From NCBI RefSeq assembly GCF_001570765.1, contig NZ_BCSH01000033.1:1-64000 (forward strand): 64,000 bases of DNA. The letters are read 5' to 3'. This DNA comes from Nocardiopsis listeri NBRC 13360 (lineage in GTDB: Bacteria > Actinomycetota > Actinomycetes > Streptosporangiales > Streptosporangiaceae). The number at the start of each line of letters is the position of its first letter. Position 1 is the first letter of the stretch. Positions 53,271-63,977 of this stretch are shown here, in pieces. The notes under the pieces are model-generated. The model was given only the letters and a program-made list of their open reading frames with translations. It was not told the DNA's origin and searched no databases. A program made the position numbers and the translations under genes.

Positions 53271-53286
53271 CACCAGATGTTGTGGT
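53271..53286 (-). promoter_or_regulatory. Candidate NrdR box, nrdR-distal
   Basis: CACCAGATGTTGTGGT, with inverted ACCA/TGGT ends around a central ATGTTG. It is the better of two paired elements. A third AACCACAAC copy at 53214-53222 lacks the second arm. Confidence 0.5.
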
Positions 53287-53653
53287 CGAACCTAGACCCC
53301 GGGGGCACGGGCCGCAACCCGCCCCTAGGCGTGTTCCTCAAGTGGGGGCTCAGGACCCGCCTCCACCGGGGAGGAGGTCTCGAATACGTCGGGGGTCGCC
53401 CCCAAGGATAAGGGGACCACGCCCGGGGGAACCCCGTTCGGCGCGCGTTCCACAGGTGAGGAATCCCTTGCCCTACGGGCTTTCCGGCATCCACCGCGGC
53501 CTCCGAGGACACACGCCGGGGCCACCTCGGGCCAACCCCCGGGAAAGCCGTTTTCGGCATTCGGCGGACAGCGATGAGGGAACGCGTGTACATACTTGAC
53601 CGAGGGTCCTCGGAAAGGCCCGCCGAAAAGGCGAAGGCACCGACCTCCGTCGC

Positions 53654-53669
53654 TCGAACGCTTGTTTGA
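53654..53669. promoter_or_regulatory. lexA: LexA (SOS) box upstream of lexA
   Basis: TCGAACGCTTGTTTGA, matching the actinobacterial/Bacillus-type SOS box TCGAAC-N4-GTTCGA at all but one of the twelve specific bases. It overlaps the -35 of the predicted lexA promoter, as needed for autorepression. Confidence 0.88.
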
Positions 53670-53694
53670 TATCACCGTGTGCAACGACTAATCT
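53666..53694 (+). promoter_or_regulatory. Predicted lexA promoter
   Basis: TTGATA (53666-53671), a 17-base spacer, then TAATCT (53689-53694), a good housekeeping promoter 112 bases upstream of the lexA start codon. The -35 is embedded in the SOS box. Confidence 0.7.
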
Positions 53695-53805
53695 TGGCCT
53701 TGATTTACCGCCGGTTTCGCCGTCTCGTCCACTCTCGGGACGTCGGGCCCGGCACCGGGCACCCGTACAGGCCCTGACCGAACCGAACGCCGAGGAGGCC
53801 CGGCC

Positions 53806-54537
53806 GTGCCGGAGGACAACACCGAGGTCGTCGACCCCGGAAACACCACCGTTCTTCCGCCCGTGGGTGACACGGGCGATGCCGTGCCCCAAGCCCCCAA
53901 ACTGACCGCGCGCCAGCAAAGCGTTCTCAACTGCATCCAGCGCTATGTGCGTGAGCGCGGTTTTCCGCCGTCCATCCGAGAGATCGGTGACGCCGTCGGT
54001 CTTTCCAGCCCCTCCAGCGTCGCGCACCAACTCAAGGTGCTCCAGCACAAGGGCTACCTGCACCGGGACCAGAACCGGCCGCGCGCTGTCGAACTGCGCG
54101 CCCCCGGCCGCGACACCGCGCAGAGCATCACGCCCGAGGAGCTCACCGCGGACGCGACCCGGGCCGCCTCGGTGCCGCTGATCGGTCGGATCGCCGCCGG
54201 TGGCCCGATCCTGGCCGAGGAATCGGTCGAGGACGTCCTGGCGCTACCGCGTCAGCTGGTCGGCGAGGGTCGGCTGTTCATGCTGACGGTGGTCGGCGAC
54301 TCGATGACCGACGCCGCCATCACCGACGGCGACCTCGTGGTGATCCGTCAGCAGCCCACCGCCGAGAACGGCGACATCGTCGCGGCCATGTTGGACGACG
54401 AGGCCACCGTCAAGGTGCTGCGTCGCGGGGACGACGGCCACGTGTGGCTGATGCCCCGCAACGACGCCTACGAGCCCATCAACGGCGACGCCGCGACCAT
54501 CCTCGGCAAGGTCGTCACGGTCATGCGCCGCGTCTGA
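53806..54537 (+). CDS. lexA: SOS repressor LexA
   Basis: A 243-residue LexA. The N-terminal winged helix (about 32-97) reads [56 protein letters not shown]. The self-cleavage site is Ala131-Gly132 ([14 protein letters not shown]), with catalytic Ser166 ([11 protein letters not shown]) and Lys203 ([10 protein letters not shown]). When RecA filaments form on damaged DNA, LexA cleaves itself and the SOS regulon is induced. GTG at 53806 with GAGGAGG seven bases upstream. The first 30 residues are a disordered extension typical of actinobacterial LexA. The promoter carries a LexA box. Confidence 0.97.
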   Translation: MPEDNTEVVDPGNTTVLPPVGDTGDAVPQAPKLTARQQSVLNCIQRYVRERGFPPSIREIGDAVGLSSPSSVAHQLKVLQHKGYLHRDQNRPRAVELRAPGRDTAQSITPEELTADATRAASVPLIGRIAAGGPILAEESVEDVLALPRQLVGEGRLFMLTVVGDSMTDAAITDGDLVVIRQQPTAENGDIVAAMLDDEATVKVLRRGDDGHVWLMPRNDAYEPINGDAATILGKVVTVMRRV

Positions 54538-54595
54538 CCCCTGTCGGGGACGGCGACCGTACCGCCCCGGCCACGCCCATCAGGGCACGGCCGGG

Positions 54596-55729
54596 ATGGT
54601 GCGGGAGGGCATGGCCGATACGCTGAGGGGCGTGTCCATTCCTGCCCACACCCCCGTCGCCCGTGGCCGCGTACGACGCCGTGGCCGCTCGGTCGCGGTG
54701 ATCGCCGCCCTCACCCTGCTCGTCTCGGCCTGTGGCCCCACCGAGGAAGAGGGCCCCGAGCCGCCGGGGGTGAGCGGCGCCGAGCGCGAGCTCAGTTTCG
54801 AGGGTGGCGGGTTCACCGTCGACGGCACGTTCACCGCGCCGGAGGAGAGCGCCTCCGAGAACACGGTTCCGGGTGCGCTCATCATCTCCGGTAGCGGCCC
54901 CACCGACCGGGACGGCAACAGCGCCGGCCGCCCCGAGGCCGAGACCAACCTCAACCTGTCCCGGGTCCTCGGCGAGGCCGGAGTGGCCTCCCTTCGCTAC
55001 GACAAGCTGGGCAGCGGTGACCCCGCCACCTTCGACGACGAGGTGAAGGAGGCCCTGGAGGAACCGGTCGACCCCGAGGTCTTCGACGCCCAGATGGCCG
55101 CCGCGTACGCGGAGCTGATCGAACAGCCCGAGGTGGACCCCGAGCGCACGATCGTCGTGGGCCACAGCGAGGGCGCACTGTACGCGCTACGCGCGCACGA
55201 GGTGCTCGATGGCGCCGAACCCGCCCTGGTGCTGGCCGCCCCGCCGGGGACACGCATGCTCGACGTCATCGACCGTCAGCTCTCCGAGCAGGTGCGGACC
55301 GCCGAGGCGCAGGGTGCGCTCGGTGAGGCCGAGGCCGTGCGGATGCTCTCCCACGCCCGGACGTCGCGCGCCGCCGTACGGGGCGGCCAGGAGTTGCCCG
55401 AGGGCGACACCACGGGTCTGTTCTCCCCACAGAACCGGGACTTCCTCGCCTGGATCGACGCCTTCGACCCGCCCGAACTCGCCGCCGCGTTGCCCGAACG
55501 GACCCCCGTACTGGTGCTGTGGGGCGATGAGGACGCCCAGATCACCCGAGCCGAGGTCGATCGGCTGATGGGAGGCCTGGAGGGCGCCGAGCGGGTGGAC
55601 CTGGCCGGGGTCGACCATGTGCTGCGCGAGTACGACGACTCCCCCGGTGCCGCCGCGTTGGACGCCGACCGGGCGTTCTCGCCCGAGGTGGCCCCGGCGG
55701 TGCAGGAGTTCGTCGAGGGTCTGTGGTGA
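54596..55729 (+). CDS. Alpha/beta-hydrolase lipoprotein
   Basis: A protein of up to 377 residues with an alpha/beta-hydrolase fold. A lipoprotein signal (VAVIAALTLLVSACGPTEEE, lipobox LVSAC) places it outside the membrane. The core shows GALIISGSGPTDRDGNSAGR (oxyanion region), the nucleophile elbow TIVVGHSEGALYAL with Ser in GHSEG, VLVLWGDEDAQI with the acid Asp, and GVDHVLREY with the His. The fold resembles peptidase S9/Aes-type esterases; the substrate is unknown. The start is uncertain: ATG 54596, ATG 54611 and GTG 54632 are in frame, and the first has the best-spaced purine run. Confidence 0.83.
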   Translation: MVREGMADTLRGVSIPAHTPVARGRVRRRGRSVAVIAALTLLVSACGPTEEEGPEPPGVSGAERELSFEGGGFTVDGTFTAPEESASENTVPGALIISGSGPTDRDGNSAGRPEAETNLNLSRVLGEAGVASLRYDKLGSGDPATFDDEVKEALEEPVDPEVFDAQMAAAYAELIEQPEVDPERTIVVGHSEGALYALRAHEVLDGAEPALVLAAPPGTRMLDVIDRQLSEQVRTAEAQGALGEAEAVRMLSHARTSRAAVRGGQELPEGDTTGLFSPQNRDFLAWIDAFDPPELAAALPERTPVLVLWGDEDAQITRAEVDRLMGGLEGAERVDLAGVDHVLREYDDSPGAAALDADRAFSPEVAPAVQEFVEGLW

Positions 55730-55735
55730 GACCGC

Positions 55736-56392
55736 TCAGTCGGTCTCGTCCGCCTCGATCTCCTCGGGGAGTTCCGCCACGATCGACCTGACCAGCCGCT
55801 CGGATTCGGCTGCGGCGGCCTCCCCGTCGACCGACCCGACGGCGTCGTAGTCGGTGGAGGCGGTGTAGCAGGATTCGAGGTAGAGGTTGGAGACTCGCAC
55901 GCCGGTGCAGCCGACCTCGAAGGCGCCGATCTCCACCCAGGTCAGGGCCTCGTCCCCGAGATCGTCGACCGGTCGTGGCTCGTTGCCCGCCGCGGTGGAC
56001 TCCAGGGTGTCGGCGGTGGTCTCGTCGCCGCCCTCGACCGGGGCGGCGACCAGCATGAGCGTGGCCGCGGCCGGGACGGCGGTTCCGCCTTCCCGAGGGG
56101 TGGCCCAACGGCACTGCGATCCGGTACCGAAGGTGTCCTGGGTGCTGCCGACGCTCTCCTCGATCTCCAGGTCGTGGTCGGGAACGAGCTCGGTCAGGAC
56201 CTCGGTCTCGCCGATGGCGCATTCGGGGGCGGCCTCATAGGCACCGTGTTCGGCCCCGCCCCGGAGCAGGTACCAGATCAGCCATCCGGTGAGCGCGGTC
56301 GCCACCAGTACGAGCGCGACGAGGAGGACGACCGCGAAGGTCCTGCTCTGCGGCGGCGGCGCTCCGGGGTCGGTCTCGTAGGTACCGCTCAC
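55736..56392 (-). CDS. Membrane-anchored extracytoplasmic protein, unknown
   Basis: A 218-residue protein. A short cytoplasmic, proline-containing N-terminus and one membrane segment (TFAVVLLVALVLVATALTGW) lead to an extracytoplasmic domain of about 175 residues. That domain has four cysteines: CAIGE, QCRWATP, VGCTGV and ESCYT, likely two disulphides. The CRW block followed by an Arg/Leu-rich variable part recalls DUF3558-like exported proteins. GTG at 56392 overlaps the stop of the preceding gene in a GTGA, so the pair is coupled. It is convergent with the hydrolase lipoprotein gene, six bases away. Confidence 0.75.
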   Translation of the reverse strand: MSGTYETDPGAPPPQSRTFAVVLLVALVLVATALTGWLIWYLLRGGAEHGAYEAAPECAIGETEVLTELVPDHDLEIEESVGSTQDTFGTGSQCRWATPREGGTAVPAAATLMLVAAPVEGGDETTADTLESTAAGNEPRPVDDLGDEALTWVEIGAFEVGCTGVRVSNLYLESCYTASTDYDAVGSVDGEAAAAESERLVRSIVAELPEEIEADETD

Positions 56393-57012
56393 AGCGCCTC
56401 ACCGATTCGACCGGCCACGTCCACGGCGGTGTCTCGGGCGTCCTCGAAGGAGACGGGGTCTCCGTCGGACTCCCCGGTGTAGGTGACCCGCACGAACAGG
56501 TTGGTGGTGTGGAAGGCGAGTTCGGCGGTGCCGGGGAGCTGTCCGCGCCAGACCTCGGCGCCGGCGGCGCCGGGGAGTTCGACGGGTTCGCCCCGGGCCG
56601 GGACCATGGCCTGGTGTGCCAGGGCCGCCGCCTCGTCGCCACTGACGGCGGGTTCGGCCGAGGCGTCGGTGAAGCGGGCCGCCAGGTCCACTCGCAGGAT
56701 CGTCCGGTCACCATCGGTCGCCCCTGCGGTGCTCCACACGCAGACGGTGTTCTCCCCACCGCTCAGGGGACCTTGTTCGTCGGTCTCCAGGACGGCCTCG
56801 GGCAGTACCTCGGCGAGTGTGTCCTCGGGGACCGCGGCACACGTGGGGGCCGCCGTGTGGGTGTCTTCGCCGCCGGGCAGGTCGGGGTCGTCGGTCGCCG
56901 CCCACATGCCGCCGCCGATGGCCGTTCCTGCCACCACCACCGCGCCCACGGCGATGATCGACGCCCTCACCCACGGTCGGTGCAGGGCTCGACCATCCTT
57001 CGAAGCGCCCAC
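56389..57012 (-). CDS. Membrane-anchored extracytoplasmic protein, DUF3558-like
   Basis: A 207-residue protein. Residues 15-40 form one membrane segment (VRASIIAVGAVVVAGTAIGG), followed by a disordered acidic linker and an extracytoplasmic domain of about 155 residues. The pattern TCAAVPEDTLAEVLP ... NTVCVWST ... LRVDLAARF, with two cysteines, resembles the DUF3558 layout of actinobacterial exported proteins. It shares its layout with the overlapping downstream gene, suggesting an old duplication with divergence (inference). GTG or ATG at 57012 with GGCGGTGG upstream. Confidence 0.75.
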   Translation of the reverse strand: MGASKDGRALHRPWVRASIIAVGAVVVAGTAIGGGMWAATDDPDLPGGEDTHTAAPTCAAVPEDTLAEVLPEAVLETDEQGPLSGGENTVCVWSTAGATDGDRTILRVDLAARFTDASAEPAVSGDEAAALAHQAMVPARGEPVELPGAAGAEVWRGQLPGTAELAFHTTNLFVRVTYTGESDGDPVSFEDARDTAVDVAGRIGEAL

Positions 57013-57051
57013 CGGGCCACCGCCTCCCTATGTGTGTTGCGCCCAACGGTA

Positions 57052-57085
57052 GGGGGCGGTGGCCGCGGTCGCGACCACCGCCCCC
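57052..57085 (-). terminator. Terminator after leuS
   Basis: Perfect 11-bp stem GGGGGCGGTGG/CCACCGCCCCC (57052-57062 and 57075-57085), loop 12 bases, 10 bases beyond the leuS stop in its direction of transcription and upstream of the anchored-protein pair. Confidence 0.8.
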
Positions 57086-57095
57086 GTCGGGTGTG

Positions 57096-59591
<2,496 letters not shown>

Positions 59592-59857
59592 CGCTCAGTG
59601 TTCCCTTGGCCGTTTCCTGGTGTGTCGAATTCAGGTTAGCGGCTGGCGGGCCCCTTCGCGGACCGGTTTTCGGGCGACCGCGGTCCGGTTCGTCACGGAG
59701 CGTCGAAGGGGTATCGGTGGTTTTACGGACCCCATGCCCCTCCACACCGACCGCCCGGTTTGTTACTCTGCCGTTCAAGTGGCGCAGAACACACGTCGCA
59801 GGTCATGCCTGCCGTTCGTCGCACCTGTTCCTCAATGACATGCCGCGGGAGGCCCCC

Positions 59858-61435
59858 ATGTTCAACCTGTCCACTCTCTTGGAGGACGGTGCTCGTTCCG
59901 TTCCGGAGAAGGAGTGTCTGGTCTTCGGCGACACGCGTCTGAACTATGCGATCACCGACATGATCGCGAACCAGGTCGCGAACCTGCTCGTGTCCCGTGG
60001 GATCGGGCCGGGGGACCGGGTGGCCCTGGCCAGCCCGAACCTGCCCTACTTCCCCTTCGTGTACTTCGGCGCGCTCAAGGCGGGCGCCGTGGTCGTCCCG
60101 TTGAACGTGCTGCTCACCCCGCGTGAGATCGCCTATCACCTGGAGGACTCCGGCGCCAAGGCCCTGTTCTCCTTCACCGGCTCGCCCGAACTCCCGCTGG
60201 GCGAGCGGTCCTTCGAAGCCTTCGGCCGGGTGGACACCTGTGAGGTCTTCATCGACATGCCTGCCGCGGCGGGCGCCACCGAGTCCGACATCGAGGGCGC
60301 CGAAACGATCTGGGCGGCCCTGAACGGTCAGCCGGGCACCTTCGAGACCGTCCAGCGCAACGGCGACGACACGGCCGTCATCATCTACACCAGCGGCACC
60401 ACCGGACGCCCCAAGGGTGCCGAGCTGAGCCACACCAACCTGATGATGAACGCCGTGGTCTCCGCCGGACTGGTCAACCCCCACCCGGACGGGCGTGACG
60501 TGTCCCTGGTGGTGCTGCCACTGTTCCACATCTTCGGTCAGACGGTCATGCTCAACGCCGTCCTGTACCGGCACGGAACGATGGTGTTGCTGCCCCGTTT
60601 CGACGGCGCACAGGCCCTGGAGCTCATGCAGAAGGAGGGCGTCACCGGTTTCGCGGGCGTGCCCACCATGTACTGGGGTCTGCTCAACGCCGCCCGGTCC
60701 GCCGAGGCCGAGTACGACCTGGAGCGGATCGCGGACGACGTCGTCGACGCCGTCTCGGGTGGTTCCGCGTTGCCGGCCCAGCTCGCGGAGGACTTCACCA
60801 AGCTCTTCGGGGTGGGCATCAAGGAAGGTTACGGCTTGTCCGAGACCTCCCCCGTGGCCTCGTTCAACAACCCCGCCACCGGCGCCAAGACCGGCTCCAT
60901 CGGCCGCCCGGTGTGGGGCGTGGAGATGAAGCTGATCGACCCCGAGTGGAACGAGGTCGTCAAGGAGGGCGAGGAGGACCCGGTGGGTGAGATCGCCGTC
61001 CGCGGCCATCTGATCATGAAGGGCTACCACGACCGCCCCGAGGTCAACGCCGAGGTGATCAAGGACGGCTGGTTCCGCACCGGTGACGTCGCCCGCCGTG
61101 ACGACGACGGCTTCTACTTCATCATCGACCGGTCCAAGGACATGATCATCCGCGGTGGTTACAACGTGTACCCGAGGGAGGTCGAGGAGGTCCTGATGAC
61201 CCACGAGGCGATCAGTCTGGCCGCCGTGGTGGGCGTCCCCCACCAGACCCACGGCGAGGAGATCAAGGCGTTCGTGATCCTCAAGGACGGTGCCGAGGCC
61301 ACCGCCGAGGACCTGACCGCCTTCGCCCAGGAGAGACTGGCCGCCTACAAGTACCCGCGTCAGATCGAGTTCCGCGACGAGCTGCCGATGACCTCCACCG
61401 GCAAGATCCTCAAGCGTGAGCTGCGCGAGGGCTGA
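59858..61435 (+). CDS. Long-chain acyl-CoA ligase (AMP-forming)
   Basis: A 525-residue ANL-superfamily enzyme that activates a carboxylic acid to acyl-CoA through an acyl-adenylate. The P-loop is VIIYTSGTTGRPKGAELSHT; the A5 motif is GYGLSETSPVASFNN; then GWFRTGDVARRDDDGFYFII (A7), DRSKDMIIRGGYNVYPREVE (A8) and the catalytic C-terminal Lys in PMTSTGKILKREL. It is typical of the FadD family with medium- or long-chain fatty acids, but the exact acid is undefined. ATG at 59858 with GGGAGG six bases upstream. It is divergent from leuS and ends at a strong terminator. Confidence 0.93.
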   Translation: MFNLSTLLEDGARSVPEKECLVFGDTRLNYAITDMIANQVANLLVSRGIGPGDRVALASPNLPYFPFVYFGALKAGAVVVPLNVLLTPREIAYHLEDSGAKALFSFTGSPELPLGERSFEAFGRVDTCEVFIDMPAAAGATESDIEGAETIWAALNGQPGTFETVQRNGDDTAVIIYTSGTTGRPKGAELSHTNLMMNAVVSAGLVNPHPDGRDVSLVVLPLFHIFGQTVMLNAVLYRHGTMVLLPRFDGAQALELMQKEGVTGFAGVPTMYWGLLNAARSAEAEYDLERIADDVVDAVSGGSALPAQLAEDFTKLFGVGIKEGYGLSETSPVASFNNPATGAKTGSIGRPVWGVEMKLIDPEWNEVVKEGEEDPVGEIAVRGHLIMKGYHDRPEVNAEVIKDGWFRTGDVARRDDDGFYFIIDRSKDMIIRGGYNVYPREVEEVLMTHEAISLAAVVGVPHQTHGEEIKAFVILKDGAEATAEDLTAFAQERLAAYKYPRQIEFRDELPMTSTGKILKRELREG

Positions 61436-61448
61436 TCCCGCCACGGGT

Positions 61449-61487
61449 TCGAGGGCCGCTCCCCTTTTCGGGGGGGGCGGCCCTCGA
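61449..61487. terminator. Terminator between acyl-CoA ligase and sugar permease genes
   Basis: TCGAGGGCCGC (61449-61459) pairs perfectly with GCGGCCCTCGA (61477-61487), with an inner CCCC/GGGG extension around TTTTC. It lies between convergent genes, so it probably serves both. Confidence 0.82.
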
Positions 61488-61505
61488 CGCGAGCCTCCCC
61501 GGCTC

Positions 61506-62414
61506 TCAGCCCTTGACGGCGCCTTGGACCAACCCGGCCACCAGCCAGCGCTGGACCAGGATGAAGAACACCATCACCGGGATGGTGATGATCGTGGAGG
61601 CCGCCATGACGTGCCCCCAGTCGTTGGCGTACTGACCGAAGAACTGACGCAGCCCGACCGCGACCGTGTAGTTCTCGCTCTGGGTCATGAAGGTCATCGC
61701 CAGGACGAACTCGTTCCAGGCCACGATGAAGGAGAAGATGGCGGTGGCCACCAGGCCGGGCGCCACCAACGGGAACAGCACCTTCCAGAACATCTGCGGC
61801 CAGGAGGCGCCATCGATGTAGGCGGCCTCCTCCACTTCCTTGGGCACCGCCGCCACGAATCCGCGCATCATCCAGATCGCCAGGGGCAGTGACAGCGCCA
61901 CGTAGGCGACCGCCAGACCCAGCACCGTGTTGAGCATCTGTAGGTCCCGCACCTGGATGAACAGCGGGATGACCAGGGCCTCCAGCGGCACCATCTGCAC
62001 GACGAGTACCAGGACCAGCACGGCCGTGCGGAACCGGAATCGGAAGCGGCCCACGGCGACCGCCGCCAGCATCGCGAGGACGCAGGCGATGGCCACGGTG
62101 ATCGCGGCGACCGTCAACGAGTTGCGCAGGTACAGGAGGAAGTTGGCCTCCACCAGGACGTACCTGAAGTTCTCGAAGGTGAAGGAGGTCGGCAGCAGCG
62201 CGCCCCCACCGGAGGTGGCGCTTTCGGAGAACGCGCTGACCAGCATGAAGTAGACCGGGAACAGGGTGAAGAACAGCAGGAGGGAGACCCCTGCCGCCTT
62301 GGCGACGACACGGCCCAGGCGCAGGGAGTTCCCCCGTTTGCGGGCGGCCCGCACCTGTGCGTCCCAGTCGGTCTCGTCCCGTCCTTCGACGGTCCGGGAG
62401 CTAGAGGTGACCAA
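61506..62414 (-). CDS. Carbohydrate ABC transporter permease, MalG type
   Basis: A 302-residue inner-membrane permease of the CUT1 family. The first segment is GVSLLLFFTLFPVYFMLVSA; further segments include SLTVAAITVAIACVLAMLAA, AVLVLVLVVQMVPLEALVIP and ATAIFSFIVAWNEFVLAMTF. The EAA loop that contacts the ATPase is VEEAAYIDGASWPQMFWKVL. The TTG start at 62414 is chosen because an AAAGGAGGT lies just upstream; no ATG or GTG gives a better fit. Its partner MalF-type permease is encoded at 63078-63977 on the same strand, but a small opposite-strand gene intervenes. The sugar is unknown. Confidence 0.9.
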   Translation of the reverse strand: MVTSSSRTVEGRDETDWDAQVRAARKRGNSLRLGRVVAKAAGVSLLLFFTLFPVYFMLVSAFSESATSGGGALLPTSFTFENFRYVLVEANFLLYLRNSLTVAAITVAIACVLAMLAAVAVGRFRFRFRTAVLVLVLVVQMVPLEALVIPLFIQVRDLQMLNTVLGLAVAYVALSLPLAIWMMRGFVAAVPKEVEEAAYIDGASWPQMFWKVLFPLVAPGLVATAIFSFIVAWNEFVLAMTFMTQSENYTVAVGLRQFFGQYANDWGHVMAASTIITIPVMVFFILVQRWLVAGLVQGAVKG

Positions 62415-62463
62415 CGGACCTCCTTTGACGGCGATGGTCCCGAAGCACCCCGGTCTCGGCCGG

Positions 62464-62489
62464 GTAGGTACTCGCGGGACATGGCCCAG
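62464..62489. repeat. 26-bp direct repeat, copy 1
   Basis: Shares the core TCGCGGGACATGGCC and flanking GTA-GTA pattern with copy 2 at 62680-62705, with three or four mismatches over 26 bases; the copies are 216 bases apart. It may be a regulator site or a remnant of duplication. Confidence 0.7.
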
Positions 62490-62679
62490 GGCGTGTTCCG
62501 TGGATGCTGCCCGTCGCGAGCGGCGCATCCAGTGGTGCCGGCACAAGGCCGAAGAATGGAGTGCCCCTACTGTGCACACCTCGCAAGCTCGGCACTGTCG
62601 CACAGCGGGGGCCCGCCTGGGTTTGGCTGTCGACTGATGAGAACGCGGTGACGGTGCCACTGGGGCGTCGCGCAGCAGG

Positions 62680-62705
62680 GTATGTATTCGCGGGACATGG
62701 CCTAG
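62680..62705. repeat. 26-bp direct repeat, copy 2
   Basis: Second copy of the element at 62464-62489, lying 44 bases upstream of the small gene at 62749. Confidence 0.7.
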
Positions 62706-62748
62706 AATCCCCCTCGTTCCCGAGGGCGAAGACGGTGAGGAGAGGTGT

Positions 62749-63036
62749 ATGAGCGGTTTCGCCGAGCTCTCCCCCACCGAGGTGATCGCCGCGTGGATCC
62801 CGCACGACGCCAGGTTCCGCGCGAGCGCCGTCCGGCACGCCCGACGCGACCCCGGAGGTCGTCGACTGCACACGTACGTGGACGGGCTGGTCAACCGGGG
62901 CAACGACGCCGGCAGTCCACTCGACGAGGACGCCCTGCGGACCATGGCCGCCGTCCGTGAGGACCTGGAACGGCGTTCCCTGGCCTCGGTGGACTGGCGG
63001 GTGGTGCGCGAACGCCTGATCGAGGGTCTGGGCTGA
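62749..63036 (+). CDS. Small protein of unknown function
   Basis: A 95-residue soluble protein: MSGFAELSPTEVIAAWIPHD, then ARFRASAVRHARRDPGGRRL, and the end VDWRVVRERLIEGLG. It is mostly helical, rich in Arg and Asp. No family was recognised. Third-position GC is high and GAGGAGAGG precedes the ATG, so it is probably a real gene. It sits on the opposite strand between the two permease genes of one transporter, an unusual place; it reads tail-to-tail into the MalF-type gene. Confidence 0.68.
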   Translation: MSGFAELSPTEVIAAWIPHDARFRASAVRHARRDPGGRRLHTYVDGLVNRGNDAGSPLDEDALRTMAAVREDLERRSLASVDWRVVRERLIEGLG

Positions 63037-63077
63037 GGGCGGGGCCGGGCGAGGCGTTCCCCGATTCGATCGAGATC

Positions 63078-63977
63078 TCATCTCAGCTCGTCCTCCCGGA
63101 ACAGCGCGCGCAGGTAGACGATGGTCACGCCCAGGAGCAGCAGGGTGAGCATGACGGCGATGGCCGAGCCCATCCCGAAGTCGTTCTGGCCGAAGGACTT
63201 CACGTAGGACCACACGCCCAGGTTGAGCATCTCGGAACCGCCGACGTCACCGCCGGGCATCAGGTAGATCTGCGCGAACACCTTGAAGTCCCAGATGGTG
63301 GACAGCACCGTCACCACCGCGAACACCGGGCGCAGCGTCGGGAACGTGACGTGCCAGAAGCGCTTCCACGCGCCGGCGCCGTCGATGCGGGCCGCCTCGT
63401 ACAGCTCCTTGGGCACGGTGAGCAGCCCCGCCAGCAGGGTCACCGCCACGAACGGGAACCCGCTGTGCACGATGTTGAGGGTGACGATGGCGTAGAACCA
63501 GAACCGGTCGGCGAACCAGTTGTAGCCGCCGGGGTCTACGACGCCCATCCCCATGAGCGCTTGGGCGATCACGCCCTGGTCGACGTCGAAGATCCAGATC
63601 CACACGTAGGTGCCGCTGACCGCGGGCATGGCCCAGGCCACCATGATGCAGGAGACCACGATGATCCGTGGGAGGGGCCTCAGCGTGGACAGCAAGAGGG
63701 CGACCAGCGTACCCAGCACGACAGTGGTCACCACCGCGACCACGGCGAACGTCAGTGTGTTGACCAGTACGGTCTGCCACAGGTACGGGTCGGTCAGCAG
63801 CGTGACGTAGTTGGAGAGCCCGATGAAGTCGGACTCCCCCGAGACCAGGTTGCGCAGCTTGAAGTCCCGGAAGGACAGCCACACGATCCGTCCGATGGGC
63901 AGGAGCAGCAGGACTCCGATGACACCCAGCGGCGGTACCAGTAGGGCCCACGGCAGGAGGGCGCGCCGCCCCCTCAT
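63078..63977 (-). CDS. Sugar ABC transporter permease, MalF type
   Basis: A 299-residue CUT1 permease, partner of the MalG-type protein at 61506. The first segment is ALLVPPLGVIGVLLLLPIGR; others include LVNTLTFAVVAVVTTVVLGT and IIVVSCIMVAWAMPAVSGTY. The EAA loop is YEAARIDGAGAWKRFWHVTF. The ATG at 63977 is a plausible start, but the frame stays open to the window edge (seven more codons), so the true start may lie outside. The solute-binding protein gene is probably beyond the edge. Confidence 0.9.
   Translation of the reverse strand: MRGRRALLPWALLVPPLGVIGVLLLLPIGRIVWLSFRDFKLRNLVSGESDFIGLSNYVTLLTDPYLWQTVLVNTLTFAVVAVVTTVVLGTLVALLLSTLRPLPRIIVVSCIMVAWAMPAVSGTYVWIWIFDVDQGVIAQALMGMGVVDPGGYNWFADRFWFYAIVTLNIVHSGFPFVAVTLLAGLLTVPKELYEAARIDGAGAWKRFWHVTFPTLRPVFAVVTVLSTIWDFKVFAQIYLMPGGDVGGSEMLNLGVWSYVKSFGQNDFGMGSAIAVMLTLLLLGVTIVYLRALFREDELR

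Larger units (their letters stand above)
53187..53805. other. Intergenic region between nrdR and lexA
   Basis: 619 bases without a convincing gene. The nrdR end holds repeated AACCACAAC elements (candidate NrdR boxes); the lexA end holds an SOS box and promoter. The middle (about 53300-53590) is GC-rich with several short inverted repeats. Open frames there lack ribosome sites and family resemblance. A structured leader or small RNA is possible but unsupported. Confidence 0.6.
62415..62748. other. Intergenic region between permease and small gene, with repeats
   Basis: 334 bases without a gene on either strand. Two direct repeats of about 26 bases lie at its ends, and an imperfect inverted repeat (around 62512-62540 and 62650-62676) lies between them. 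It must hold the promoter of the permease gene at 62414 or a leader of a longer transcript, plus the promoter of the small gene at 62749; a TAGAAT hexamer at 62703 may be the latter's -10. Confidence 0.55.

Noticed and set aside
52577-53280. Cobalamin riboswitch upstream of the B12-dependent reductase
   Set aside because: No B12-box-like core is visible, and nrdJ of this class makes B12-dependent enzyme, so such repression is not expected. Regulation is better explained by NrdR.
53231-53593. A 120-codon minus-strand frame between nrdR and lexA
   Set aside because: It lacks a ribosome site, shows Pro/Arg-rich random composition and overlaps the candidate NrdR boxes.
59592-59857. T-box leader upstream of leuS
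   Set aside because: No T-box core sequence or terminator/antiterminator pair is present in this divergent 266-base region.
62464-62705. Insertion-sequence ends or attachment sites
   Set aside because: The direct repeats are imperfect and enclose no transposase or integrase; there is no tRNA target.
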